Assembly: GCF_000006405.1 (NCBI RefSeq)
Contig: NW_003210538.1
Coordinates: 132,653-196,652 of the forward strand
DNA length: 64,000 nt
Origin: Perkinsus marinus ATCC 50983
Taxonomy: Eukaryota > Perkinsozoa > Perkinsida > Perkinsidae
Direction of reading: 5' to 3'
The translations under genes and the position numbers were made by a program. The notes below the pieces were generated by a model, which had not been told where the DNA came from, did not search any database, and saw nothing but the letters and a program-made list of their open reading frames with translations. This document shows, one piece after another, positions 10,214 through 22,344 of this stretch (its first letter is position 1; every line of letters starts with the position of its first letter).

Positions 10214-10836
10214 TGTAAGAAAGGAACCACAAACACTGAGGTGGGAGAAGATCCAGAGAGTTGGAAATTCGATGCAACCGATTTAACAATCTTGAAGACA
10301 GCAGCGCTCCGCTCACAGTGCAGTCCAGCTCTCTACCTATGTAGCTCGGTAGGCAACAACAAACGTGGTCAATGAGGTTTCGGAGTCCGTCGAAAATATC
10401 AGGACAAAGATAAGGCATCTACCCGTTGACACTACATGAACACTACTAGGGATGTGAATGAAACAACCATGCAAAGCAGTTCCGTGACGGCACCATCTCA
10501 TATGATCCTACACGCCTATCGGCCGGGCCTTACAGGGCTGTGAGCGTTTCAGTGACTTTTCTGCATTACGTGAAGACCCATCACGTAATGCAGTTCAGTC
10601 GTGATTAGCCTCAAATTTTCCGGGAAAGTTCCACATACCACAAGCTGCCCAAACAAGTCGACGGGAGCGTAACATCCCACAGCGCATCCAGAGGGTGTCT
10701 CAAGGACATTCGCGGCTAAGATGCGCAATACTTCACTTAGCGCGCGCCCGAGTAATCGATAAAAACACGACGCAGCAATGTTCCATCGTCGACCCAAACA
10801 TTTCCATGGCAGTAGTTCTCTTCCACATTCCGTAGC

Positions 10837-12048
10837 ATGCTGCTGTCGTTCGCATCGTCGAGTCCTGGCCCGCTGCCTCCCGAGTCGGCCAGTAGCGTTA
10901 CGAGTCCTCCAGTGCCGAAGCGAGGCATACCAAGAGGGGAAGGGGTAAGCCTCTGAAGCTGAGGGAAGCCCACGTCTCGATTCAGGTCAAGGTTGCCTTG
11001 AGGGAATGGTCAGGGATGTATCATCGGCGACAAATAGAGATATCTGAGATGACTGCTCACGTAGAGTCGCTGAAACGCCAACGGAATGCGCTGTTGAGTG
11101 AGGTTACTGAGCAAGACACCAAGCTGGCGTCTCTGGATACACAGTTGATCAAACAGGTGGACCAGGGAGCCATCATATTCAACCGGGTGCACACCTTTTC
11201 TTTCAGAGGGATGAGGAGATCCCGGCGATCAAACTTCGTTATGAAAATGCGACAAAATTGAAGCACGATCTCGACCGTGAAGTTATCGAACAGCGGACAG
11301 CTACTCGGGATCTATCAAAAAAGAGGACAGCTCTGACGCAGGATATCGAGCGGAAACGAAGCGAGCTGACGTAAGCACGTTAGTGGTTGAGGTAGGGTCT
11401 ATAATGCTGACTCAGGAGTGTTAAGGCAAGGAGGGACTCAATCGCGACGAAAATTCGGGAGCTGGCGGACCGAAGAGAGCGTGCTGAAAAACAGAAGGCC
11501 CAACGTGAAAAACAGCTGGGCAGGGGACTTGAGAATCTGAGGAGAACTCAAACCGACATCCTCATGGCCCAACGAGACATAGCAGCTCTGAAAGAGGGTA
11601 TGTCATAACTCGTCTGTAGAGGACTACATGGACTAGGATCAGGTATCAACGTCTGTGTACATTCTACCAGCGGTGGTACTGGCCTGCCCGTCGGCGCTCG
11701 AGGCATACCCTCTGCTGTAGCACCTCATGAACGGCTAGCAACAGCTCCCTCTGCCGCTAAGTGAGCTCTCAATGTTATCCTACTACGATGGGAAGCCTAT
11801 CAGGTGAGATATTGATTTTGCTTCAGATCCGATGAGTTCCCAGTAGCTAGTGCCACGCCTCGTATCGACTCGGATTCGGTGAGTTCCCTGGGGTCGAGTG
11901 TCGTATTGAAAGTTGTATGTCCTAGATGCAGGCACCGAAGAGTGCGAGGTTTAGGAGGCCCCCACCAGGGATGGTCTCACTGATCAACGCTGCAGCCCCT
12001 GTCTCTACCAGCAGTCCAGTAGAGATTATTGAGAAACCATTAGAGTGA
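10837..12048 (+). CDS. Coiled-coil protein
   Basis: Exons: 10837-10944 (ATG at 10837, SSSPGPLPPESASS); 10986 onward with EWSGMYHRRQIEISEMTAHV and a long heptad-like helix; RDEEIPAIKLRYENATKLKH; SVKARRDSIATKIRELADRR; and RENLRR-type helices to about 11598. A low-complexity Ser/Pro C-terminus follows, ending VEIIEKPLE before the TGA at 12046-12048. Introns are 41-50 nt with GTAAG or GTGAG donors and phases that agree across six junctions. The central ~180 residues are almost pure coiled coil, so a structural or cytoskeletal role is likely, but no family is recognised. The true start could be further upstream: another open plus-strand frame exists at 10620-10835. Antisense ORFs at 10737-10973 are shadows. 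Confidence 0.55.
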
Positions 12049-12741
12049 TGGCATTTACCAGTCTATATGATGTACATGAACCACCATCTGTCGTCGCCCT
12101 TGTTGTTCTAGTTGTCAGTGGGAGGGTTTCAGAAATCGTTGGTTGCTCACACTAACCATTCGGATTCCGGAATAGAACTCGACAAGTGACCATCACTACC
12201 TCTTTATCAGACAATATACGAACGTGAATCAAAGCTGGGGTAGAGCATCAGTGTTAGCCAATGTGCTAGCTTACTGTGCATCAGCACGTGTTAGCTCGCT
12301 TTGAAGATATTGGTTGTGTTCTATGAAAGTATGTGTTGGGCATGGGAATTCTGTATATCAGGTTTTTTCGAGCGTTAAGAACCTTTACGAACACTGCAAC
12401 ACTTTGAGCTGAGACCAAGGAACTTGCTAGGGTGAAGGAAGTGCTCTGTAACGACGGCACATGTTTTCAAATGAGTATCCTCTTACTAAAAAGGACAGCT
12501 ATCACAATAAACTCAGCTCAACACAATCAAAATCGCTAGTAACCTGCTAATAGAAAGTATCATCATGTTTCTTAGTTGTGGTATCAGCTTCCTTAGTAGC
12601 GTGATTGGGGAGAAGTGACTGAGTATTGGGTATTGATGATATTACTAATTCTCTGTTACAGGCTTCAGAACCAGAGGCTGATATTGAGCCACTGCTGTTT
12701 TTTACATTGTTCAGTTTTTTGTCCTATCTGTTTCTTTGATA
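12049..12741. other. Intergenic region upstream of the CD36-like gene
   Basis: About 690 bp between two plus-strand genes, AT-rich towards the right. No ORF with coding character, RNA gene or repeat is evident. It should contain the promoter and 5' UTR of the CD36-family gene. Confidence 0.5.
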
Positions 12742-15196
12742 ATGGCCTCCGACAACAAAGCAGGGAGTTGCTGCTGCCGGTGCAAACCCTGGGTTTTCTT
12801 CATTCTGTCTGCGGTTGCCGTTGTGATATCTATTGTCTGTTTTGTCATAGCCATAGTTGCTATGGTACCGTTTTATAATGCCTTTATTGATGGCATTAAC
12901 TATGGACGGTTCATCGATAACACCTACCAGACCACTGACTGTGAAAACATGGTTGCTGGTGATGCTACCTGTGGTGGGAAGGCTTATGATGCCTGGCTCA
13001 TGAGCTCTGATGAACTGTACAACACATGTATGAGTGATCAGGAACCGTCATCAAGTGCTGTTGCGCTCAGTTCGGCGTGGTGTGATGCCAGCTCCGATGA
13101 CTGCTCCAAGGACATGTGCCAGAAGGGTATGCAGTATGATTACTATGCATACAACTTGACTAATCCTGAGGAGGTTTTGAAGGGTGCAAAGCCTATTGTG
13201 CAAGAGCTTACTCCTGTGCACACGGCCATGAGCATCACTAAGAACGAGTCCTCAGTTGATACTGATCTGTGGAATAAGGAGGGTATCGCCCATTGGCAGG
13301 AGAAGGACGAGTATGTCTTCTTCAAGGACGATGAGACTGACCTTATGAACCGGAAGGTTACTGTTGGTAACTTCGCACTTTTGAGTAATCTTGAAGTTGC
13401 TGATATGTTCTTGAACCCTATTGAGATGATCGAAACTGTTGGTGGTATCATGGCTTACCATGTTATGTCCAACAACTTCGTCGACGGGTATGGTAACTTG
13501 AGTGCTACGACAAGGGCGGCTATTGAGAAGGAATACAAGACACCCGTCAGTGCTATCAGGGATCAGTATTTCGAAGGTGGTCTTGCTAAGGCTCTTGGTG
13601 CTGCAAATGACGACTCTGGTGAATTGTCATTGGAACCTTTCGCTGATTTGTTCGGGAAGAAGTCAGACATGGTATTGCCTACTAGTATGGGCAGCGACTA
13701 TTTCGGCTTTGCCTTTGGTTGCCCTGCTAAGCAAGATCGGTCAACTGGTAGTTGCCATCTCGACTCTAACAATGCGGAGGACAAGTCTTTGGCGGAGAAT
13801 ATTGACTCTACTTTTTCCGCTAGCGCCAAGAAAGCTTTGTGGAACCTTATCTACGGTACCAAGATTTCGGACACTAAGTCTGTGCTTACTGCTCTATTGC
13901 AACTGAAGATGATGGTCAAGCCGAATGAGCTTAAGTCCTTCCTTACGCAAATGCGATATGCTGGTTCGTACGCTCTCTACATTTGCCTTGGTTGAGCACT
14001 CTCTCTTGCCTGTCACTGATCCTTCTTCTGACAGTACGATTCGGATACGACTACTACCCAAGATCGTCAGCTGACAGTTGGTGAGCTGTTGGGATNNNNN
14101 NNNNNNNNNNNNNNNNNNNNNNNNNNNNNNNNNNNNNNNNNNNNNNNNNNNNNNNNNNNNNNNNNNNNNNNNNNNNNNNNNNNNNNNNNNNNNNNTTTCT
14201 GCTACTACTTATCCTGTTACCGAACAGTATCGTGCCAGCTTCGTGGAGGACTGGATGGGATTGTATTACTTCAAAATGTCCAACGGCATGGAGTACAACT
14301 GTGCATTCGATCCCGATTGCACGGCTCAGGATGAGTTCAAGGCAAATGGTACATGCACTCCTGATGATAAGTGTCATCCCAACTATGCAGCTGGTTTCGA
14401 TGTGAAATACGTGCCGGGTACTCTGAATGGTCACGGTACAAACGACTACCATAAAGTTGGTGCTATCGACAAGATGTTTGTCAGTCCTGTGTTCTCAACG
14501 GCTGAGATGAAGCTTACTAAGAAAGACCAAGATTATAATGGGGCTACTATTGATGTGTGGGATCTCGCGGACCTGGCTTTCCGGAATGAGAACTGTGATG
14601 GTTCAGAGGATGATAGTCGAGGAATCGATTGCGACTCGCCTTATCTGACTCTGAATTTGGGCACGTTCAGTTCTCCGAAACCGAATCTAGTGAGGACTCC
14701 TATCTATGCCTCACTACCTCATTTCTACCAAGTTGAGGGTTCCTCCTCGATCAAGAACTGGTATCCCGGTGATCGCGTTGAGATCAAGAGCTGTTCGGGT
14801 TCTGAGGAGTGCGATGATGCTGACAGAGACTTCAACTGCGAGATGTGGACTGAGCCTATCACTGGTGCTCTATTGAAAGGTGCATTGAAGCTGCAGATGA
14901 ATGTTATGATGCCCTCTGTCGCTGATACCCAGTCTGGAAAGTTGTCAGATGAAGTTTTGATCCCGGCAGTGTGGGTTGATGAGCATCAGCTGGCCTATCC
15001 ATACCAGATTGACTCTATCAAGCAGCTCCAGGGTGCTCCCGGTCTATTCGAGTTGGTTATGTGGTTGGGTATCGGCTTCGGTATTGTCTTCCTATTGTGT
15101 GCTGGTGCACTTTTGTACTTCGGCTGGAGACGCCGTCGTGCACTCAGAGATCTTATGTTGCAAAAGAAGCCATCTGGAGCTACAGAGTTGCTTTAA
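12742..15196 (+). CDS. CD36/LIMP-2/SR-B family scavenger receptor (interrupted by a gap)
   Basis: Two-membrane-span topology. The N-terminus is MASDNKAGSCCCRCKPW, with a Cys cluster likely palmitoylated, followed by a hydrophobic segment (about residues 18-45). The C-terminal membrane segment LVMWLGIGFGIVFLLCAGAL precedes a basic tail GWRRRRALRDLML and ends at the TAA at 15194-15196. Family landmarks in the large Cys-rich ectodomain: QLTVGELLG before the gap, YASLPHFYQVEG, EPITGALLKGALKLQMNV and IPAVWVDE. I use the ATG at 12742. The family binds lipids, lipoproteins or lysosomal enzymes and forms a lipid tunnel. A frame change at 13984-14035 implies an intron (GTTGAG...TGACAG, 44 nt), but the phase into the TVGELLG frame does not fit cleanly; an assembly error beside the gap is possible. 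The rest is intronless, unlike its neighbours. Confidence 0.88.
14096..14195. other. Assembly gap (100 N) inside the CD36-like gene
   Basis: Run of exactly 100 N, the usual placeholder for a gap of unknown length. It removes part of the ectodomain coding sequence. Confidence 0.99.
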
Positions 15197-15305
15197 GGTT
15201 TTTGTTATGCGATGGTGTTTTGTACTCAGAGAGTACATGCTGCTAAAGGAGGTTCTTGCAGTTACAATGGTGCTCTAAGGTTTTTGCTTTGCAATGGTGT
15301 TTTGT
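15193..15305. repeat. Imperfect direct repeat of about 31 bp after the CD36-like stop codon
   Basis: TTAAGGTTTTTGTTATGC plus GATGGTGTTTTGT at 15193-15223 recurs with a few changes at 15275-15305 (CTAAGGTTTTTGCTTTGCAA then TGGTGTTTTGT). The first copy overlaps the TAA stop, so a local duplication of the gene end is likely. Confidence 0.7.
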
Positions 15306-16214
15306 CTCGAATACTTTGCCACGTTACTGTTGCTGATAACAACGAATTATTATATGCTTCACCATTTGTCTATCGATTTGCTCGTACAATACTAATATGC
15401 ATGTGTGGACCATTTAATCAGCCCTTGACATAAGATTATGGACGATTGTTCAGCTCTGCACGGCTACTGGTTTGAATAAGTACTCTGAAGAGCGTAGGTG
15501 GTGATACCTGCTGCTCGGAGTATTAAGTTTGTTCCTTGTGACTCTAATAAGAAGTGAGTTTAGTTACCTCAGTTTTGGGGAGATATACATGGCGATGCTG
15601 TTGCTTCTATCGATCTGGTTGCCCGTAGTATCTGATGTGTTCGAAGGTGATTGCTGGATCTGGTCGGACTCAACATTGACATCCTTGGTGCTAACATATT
15701 AGACCTTTGCCGAACTTGGAGTTAACATTGAGAATCCTGTGTGCACGGCAAATCATATAGCTCCGAGTTATTAGTTCCTAGGGAGTCGGTTAACATCTAT
15801 GCGTAGAGCTCACGAACAATTACCCCAAACTTCCTGGCCTCATTGAGCTCTCTAAGAGAGTCGTGTCCGCGGCACAAACACGCATTTCTGGAGTAGACGC
15901 CAACCAGAGACAATCCAGGAAACCCATTTGTAGCATAGAGAGTACAATACGACTGTTAGAATAGAGTAGAAGCGTTGTTACTTTCAGCACCTAGGTTCTT
16001 CCCAAAACAACGTGTTCCTAAATAACGAAGATTATTAGTCGTTATGAATCGATATCGCGGCCCTGAGTAACAAGCTGGTTCAGTAACCACTTCTACAACA
16101 CGGGAGATACCCGAATCGGGAGACTCAGTGAGAATTTGACGAGTTACTCTCCAGCTATTCCAGGAAGCCTCGTTGGCTACCACACTGGAACACGATTCGA
16201 GCCGATTTGTGATA
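15306..16214. other. Convergent intergenic region
   Basis: About 900 bp between the 3' ends of the CD36-like gene (plus) and the CCDC148-like gene (minus). Contains only short ORFs without coding features. No RNA gene or repeat recognised. Confidence 0.5.
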
Positions 16215-17979
16215 CTATGTATTCCGGGGAACCATGCTGAGCATAACCTCGTGACCACTCTCGGACATATAGAGGCCGGCCTCGAACAAGGCTGCTTGCA
16301 GTCGATAGCGCGGATCTTTCTCAAGGTCATCGATCCCATACCCGTCGCGGCGGAAGATCTCTCTGGGCAACGGGTGCTCACCGGTGGTTTTCTTATGTGA
16401 GGGGATTGCAGATAATCTTTCTGGATCCGCCTCAACCGTGACTCTGAACTTTTGAATGGCGCGTTGGATGCGGAGCTTCCGTTGTTCAGCTTCTGCTCTA
16501 CAAGCCTCCTTCCTGCACTCCTGTTCTGCTGCTCGAATCGTCGCCATTTTCTCTCGATAGGCTACGCGAGCTGCCAGCATCTTGCGTTTGGCACGCCTAA
16601 GTTCCTCGTCACGGAGCTTCTCCACGACATCTTGTCTCGCCTTCTCCTTCATGATTTCCTCCTTGCCCCTACCGTGTTCTTCCACTCTTTTCTTCAACGC
16701 CTCGGTATACTGTCGCTTCTGCGCCTCTTTAGCGGCCTCTCTCACCGACGCAGCTTCAGCACGCTCTCTCGCTTCAATTCTCTCACCAGCCTCCAGTGCC
16801 TGCTTGAGCGCAAGGGCTTCATCAAGCCTCTCTCGCAAGGCTTGTGCCTTCACTAAAACCCGAGTTCTCTTCTCCAAGGCAGCGACCTCCTCGACCTTCC
16901 CTTCCGCCCAGGCCTTGTACTGCTTCTGAGCCGCATGCAGCGCCTCGAGTCGCCTCTCACGCCATCGACGGAAAATAGCCCGTCTTTCTCTTCTCAACAA
17001 CCCAGCGTGTGTGGCCAGCCGTTTTATCTCGGACGCCCGCTGCTTCGACACTCCCGGGAAGAGCAGTTCGAGGGCCGTCCCGACAACCCCCGCATGGAGG
17101 CTCAGCTGACCACACTGGGGAAGCACGTCCATCAACGCAGCCTTCACAGCCTTGATCTTGGCTGATGATGTCGTCAACTGTTCACAACACTTCTGGTTGA
17201 TTTCCTCCAAAACTTTCTCGTACTTGACGATGACTTTTGGCAGCTCCAAATGGCGACTCCCCTCCTCCAAGAGCTCTTCTTCTGCATCGGACAGGTTCTC
17301 AATGTCTCTAGATACCACCCCTGTGGTTTGTGCATTTGCAACTATCTCCAGTGCCTCCCTTATGCTGTCTCTGTGCCCGATTAGATCTACGACGGGTTCC
17401 TCCTCTAATTCGCGATGTATATTGCTTATAAGCTCCAGAGTCTCATCATGAGTCCACTGGCCGACCCTAACGCCCTCTCGAAGGGCCAGTATCTGAAGGC
17501 AAGGGCCCAGCATGTGAGTACTGCTAGCCGCAGCACAACACCGGTGATAACAGCCTCTGGGTGAACTCCTCTGTACTGATTTCAAGCTCCTCATGCAATG
17601 CTTGAATCTCCGAGTCATAGCCCGACAAAGCCTCAACAGCAGCTCTGGTTTCTCCGTCAAAAATCAGTTCTGTCTCTTGGTACAACCTGAGGCACTCCAT
17701 GAGCCGAGTTACCGAAGGTGTGGTATCAGATCAAATCACGAGCAGCCACGGCCAAGAGGTAATGCACGTTCATGAGAATCATTGAACACGATTTTGACCA
17801 AAAAATTATGAAGCATTTTCCTTCCTGCACTTTGCGGTCGCCATCCAGGCATCCTTTCTCCGCTGTTCGCGACTAACATCGACGTGTTTCCGCATTTTGC
17901 ATGTGATTCCCTCAACCTTAGTGTAGATCTCTTGGGTGCGGGTACGAGCTCGTTCGAGTGACCTCAGCTTTGAAGGCAT
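16215..17979 (-). CDS. CCDC148-like coiled-coil protein (probable flagellar/ciliary)
   Basis: Main exon 17492-16215 encodes a long Arg/Glu/Ala-rich coiled coil (for example KRQYTEALKKRVEEHGRGKE). It ends in a conserved-looking C-terminal block: ADPERLSAIPSHK, then REIFRRDGYGIDDLEKDPRY, then RLQAALFEAGLYMSE. This ordering (DPxR, hydrophobic-GY, D-RF/Y, AL-EAGL) matches what I remember of the CCDC148 C-terminus. A 49-nt intron (17493-17541) joins it to an exon with LYQETELIFDGETRAAVEAL. The N-terminus is uncertain: either ATG at 17700, or ATG at 17979 (MPSKLRSLERARTRT) spliced through an intron of about 150 nt that contains no internal AG after its first bases. CCDC148 proteins are associated with cilia; that would fit the other axonemal genes here. 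The antisense plus-strand ORFs are shadows. Confidence 0.6.
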
Positions 17980-18607
17980 GATTGACAACAGAGCGGCACA
18001 CCCTTGGATTGAGATGGCGTCACCACCATCACACCCGGCGTGCGCGCAATGGTGCCGGCGTTTTCTGCTCTATGAGCCTTTTTGCAGAGAAAGGCATGCA
18101 GACCGTTAGTCAAAGCATGTGATCGATAGGGCAACTACTTGAGAGAAATCATCTGAAGAATCAAGCAACATGCGTGTTTTAACGGGACACAGTGTCACAA
18201 CCGATTTCATTATTGACGATCTTCAATTTTACGATGACGTGTCAGTCCGAAGCGCATCCTCGAAGGCTCAACCGCTCGTATTGAGCTTCTCAGTCCATCA
18301 CTGGAGCATTCAGGCAGAGCGGTGGAGAACTGATGAATCATCAGTACTCCATCGCTAGCTGCTAACTCCATCATCCTCATCAGTGCTGATGATAGAGTTT
18401 TGCGCAATTACTGTTGGCAACTGGGACTAGTTCTAGAGAAAAAATTGAATGGGATGAGCTTCTGGGAATAGCCTAACTCCCGTTCTAATAGTACAGCATT
18501 AACAACCTACTCGTGGCAACGTTTGTCGAGGTGGGCCTTGGGGACTACCATGAAATTGCCCGTGTGGGAGCCTCGCTGCCGCTCGTAGTTGTTCACCCTT
18601 CGTTGTT
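17980..18607. other. Divergent intergenic region
   Basis: About 630 bp between divergently transcribed CCDC148-like (minus) and NOC2-like (plus) genes, so it should hold both promoters. Two short opposite ORFs near 18170-18407 have no recognisable content. Confidence 0.45.
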
Positions 18608-21600
18608 ATGGTATCTAAGAAGGCTTCCAAGAAGTTCAATAAGGCAAAATCAAAGGTGTCGGCTAAGGCGAAACAGAAAGCGAAGCTCACCGATAAGATT
18701 AAACGTAGAGATGAGATCAAGGAGAGCAAACGGAAAGGTTATAGGGGTGGCTAGTGACTCCCTTGCCCTATGGTGGTCCCTATTCAGCTAAGCTCACCGA
18801 GGCAGAGTTAGGGGGACCTGAGGAGGACATGGACGCAGAGCTAGATGCTCAGTTGGCCGAGATAGGTAGGCAACTGGAAGTGCAGTGAAGGGCGGAGCGA
18901 AGGGGTGTTCTTGGTGGTGTAGGCTCCGATGACGAGGCAGTGTTCTGTGTGCCTGATGGTATGGAAGGCGAGGAGGAGCTCGTGAGGGCTCTCAACGAGG
19001 GGGAGGACAAGACGGCTACTCAAGAGGGTATTGTGGTCTTGATTGAATTGGTGTTGAAGGCAGTGTTTAGGGGCGGACGATGATGAAGCTGATACGCATA
19101 AGAGGGAGCTGGAGGCTCTCAAGGAGACCGATCCAGAATTCTATAAGTGGGCATTCGTCTGAGGCGCTCGAGCTTGGGAATGAACGAACTGCTTGCAGAT
19201 TCCTTCAAGAGACGGATCAAGACTTGTTGGAGTTTGGCCAGGGTGAAGAAGAGGAGGAGAAGGGCCCTAGAGCGAAGGAGAGGAAGCAACCGCAGGCTAA
19301 GGCTGACACTGGGGTAGTAGGGGGCCTTATAGCCGCTCTGGGAACGACTCTTGCAGAAGCTCGTTACCATAGGTGCTTACGATGGAGCGGTTGAATGAGC
19401 TGACGGAGGCAGCTGAGGGGAAGAAGGACGGCAATAAGTCGCTGAAGGCCCTCCGAGCAGTCCTCTCAGCCTATCGGGTGGCCAGTCGCATGAGCAGGGG
19501 AGAGGCGAAGGAAGGGGCAGAGTCCGAGGAAGGTAGTGTGGCAGGGGTCTAGGGGTATGTGGGCCAGCTTGGGCCCTTAGGAAACGACTCAGCTGCTCCT
19601 GGTATTCGCATTGAGGATGCGACAGTGTTTAACGCCGTATTGGAGTGGACTCTGAAAAAAGTAGGAAGGGCAGCTTAGGTGTTCACTGCGAGGAGGTTCC
19701 CGGCAGGCCCCGGAGCTCCTGGACCATCATGACAAGCAAGTTGCCAAGACCAAGGGGACCGCTGCTGCTGTTGCCGGGGGCGGCGGTAAGACGTTTATGC
19801 TGGGCCGTTTATTCTGGAGTGAAAGTCTCAACTTATTGCAGCAGCTTACTGACCTCGACACACAGGAGTTTGTAATACTATGAGGATCTTAAGAGGGTTT
19901 AACGTAGGGTGGCATGGGCAGGTGCTGTGGCAATTGGGTAATGGTAGTGCTTTGAAGTACCTCATGCAGTTGAAGAAGTTGAAGCCGCTAGTAATAAATG
20001 AGCTCTGCAGGAAGTGGGCAAAGGGAGGTAAGCCGACAAAGAGGGGAGGGGGTGGGCCCAGCGTGGTCTTCCTCAGCTGCCCAGGGCACCAAGTTGGCGG
20101 CCTTCTCGGCGCTATACAATCTGGTGGGGCAAATACTAAAGGGTGGTGCTTCCTCTAAGAAGGGTATTGAAGGGGCTGGGCGGGAGGTTGAGGGTATAAT
20201 GAGGCGGATGTATAGGGCGTAATGATAGGGGCATGCGGGGTCCTTTCGATAGATCGCTGCAGATATGTCGTATCGTTACAGAGGGTGCCTGCCCTCACAC
20301 ATAGGCAGTTGTCGGCTTGTCGGTTCATGGAGAACTGCATTGCTGAGATGCTCACACTGGAGCCCCAAGCCGCCTATCGTATCGCGTTTACGAGTAGTGA
20401 CCTCTGCCTCTACTTGGGCACGCTGAACGTGGCTCGTATAATAGGTATTCGTCAACTTGGCGTCATATTGCGGTCGGCTATGAAGGCCCAAAGCAAGGGC
20501 ATCAAGTCGATTACTCCTGGGCAGCCAGCTGGGGGGTCTAAGGCAAGCAAAGCGGCAGCAGGAGGAACAGCTGGTGTGGAGGCGGTGCGTCAACTGTATA
20601 GTGTATGCTATGTGAGAAGCTCTGCGGTGTGGGTTGCTGCTATGGAACGCCTACCGGAGCAGTTAAAGGACTTGGTAGTGGACTGGAGGGGCGACTTGTT
20701 ACGAGTTGTTGTTGGTGTAGTTGCACCCGCTAATGGTGATACTGTTGTCTGCGGCTAAGTCCAAGGAAGGCCACACTGTCTATTTGCCCTTCATGCTGCA
20801 TATGCTGGAGCTCGCCAACTCTCTAGCCGAAAAGGCTAATGTCTTCGCTCCGCTCACTTCCCTTCTGGTATGGCGCTGGTGATGTACAAGAGCGTTGGTG
20901 ATCATCTTCTCCAGCTCCGAGGGTTGTCGAACTTAGCGGCTAAGGAAAAGCAGCAGACCAGTACTAGGCGACCAGCCACTGCCTCTACTGACCTGAAGCC
21001 GACTCAGGTAAGGCGCTTCGCTCCGCCGCCATTTTCGATGTTTCTGCGTCTTAGGTGGACCTCGTTGTGAGGGTGTCCGAGAGGCAACTTGACAACCGTC
21101 CAACTAGCCAGGCTTTGCGGAAGTAAGCTTCTCCTGAACTCTGTGTGTATTCACGACAGTGTACATATGGTCTCTTTAGGTACCTCCTATTTGTCCTCAC
21201 ACACCACTTGGCCTTGCTGGCCCGCAGCCCGTCCTATCCCGAGATCACTACTCCGTTGATGACACATCTCAAGAGGCTACAGAAGTCCAACCTAGCAGTC
21301 AAACATGAGGTAAACACCAAGTCGCTGATCACTCGTCGGGCTGTGGGAGTTGGACTAGGATTGGCAGGGCGTGGTTGCGATTTTAGTTGAAGCCGTTGAT
21401 TGCCTTGTCGGAGGAGACTTCAGCCCAAGTCACCCGCATGAGGAGCTCTCTGAAGTCCCCACCAGAGCAGTTCATGATGTAGGGGCGTTGGCGCTCTTCT
21501 GCTCTACAGCGGCAGTGACGATCGTTTCAGTTACACCTATACCGATACTGCTATGGGGAAGGCCTATCTACAGCAGCAGAAGCAGAGGGAGGAGGAGGAG

Positions 21601-21959
21601 AAGAGCAAGATAGAGGCGATGATGAAGGGCGATAAGGAGATCGAACAGCGGCTAAAACGCCAAAGGGTAGTGTAGGGGTATGCTGGGGTCCTTTGGAGCG
21701 GACTACGTGTTAGGCCGAGGAGACTGGCGAGACTGAGGAGGGCCCGGCTAGGAGTAAGCGGTCTCTGAAGCGTCAGAGGCAGAAGGAGAAGAAGAGACGT
21801 AAGGACTTGTTGGGTATTGGGGTAATTTTATGGCGCGCGACGTTGTGTTTAGAAGCATGGTTGGCCGCCCAGACTGCTGCAGCTGAGGCTATTGGAGAGG
21901 CAGCTCAGCAGGATAGTGTACATGAGATGACCTTTTCGGATTCGGAAGGAGAAGACTGA
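18608..21959 (+). CDS. NOC2: NOC2 family nucleolar complex protein (ribosome biogenesis)
   Basis: About 17 small exons with 40-55-nt introns. ATG at 18608 begins a Lys-rich basic segment (MVSKKASKKFNKAKSKV), followed by an acidic linker and the NOC2 signature pair THKRELEALKETDPEFYK and FLQETDQDLLEFGQGEEEEE at 19100-19265. Then ATVFNAVLEWTLKK; RFMENCIAEMLTLEPQAAYR with IRQLGVILRSAMK (20320-20490), the conserved 'FMrN-L-elf-D-aYqhaF-yIRQLAiHLRnA' region; LHPLMVILLSAAKSKEGHT with VYLPFMLHMLELANSL; and a basic KRSLKRQRQKEKKRRKDLL stretch ending SDSEGED at the TGA 21957-21959. NOC2 pairs with NOC1 or NOC3 to move pre-60S particles from nucleolus to nucleoplasm. The stop is only 119 bp from the next gene's ATG on the same strand. 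ORFs on the minus strand are shadows. Confidence 0.85.
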
Positions 21960-22078
21960 GGGGACCTTCATGTCTACTACTGCGACAGCAGCAACGTTAT
22001 CCATTGCTCGGCAGAGGTTTCATCTTACCAACGTCGGAACGTTTCTTGTAAGGAGAGGGTGGAGTTGAAGTGCTTACA

Positions 22079-22313
22079 ATGACGGTTTCGCGACTTGACG
22101 TCAGTTTCATGATTTTGATGCATATAGAGAGATATGAAGATGATGCCGAACGACTAGCCTTGTTAGAGAGAATGCTCGCTAAGGGTGGCGCACTGGTGAC
22201 GGCGGAAATTTGCTCCTTTCTGGACAGCATGAGTGTTGGCAATTTCATAGCTACCTCGCGTAGCGTGGAGCAGATCTTGTGGGAGGAAGTGCCGGCTGAG
22301 TGGAAGAGAGCAG

Positions 22314-22344
<31 letters not shown>

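Noticed and set aside
10737-10973. Minus-strand 78-codon ORF
   Set aside because: It is antisense to the well-supported first exons and intron of the coiled-coil gene (10837-12048).
17806-17988. Separate 57-residue protein upstream of the CCDC148-like gene
   Set aside because: Its sequence (helical, basic) and a compatible donor suggest it is the gene's first exon rather than an independent protein; kept as an alternative start instead.
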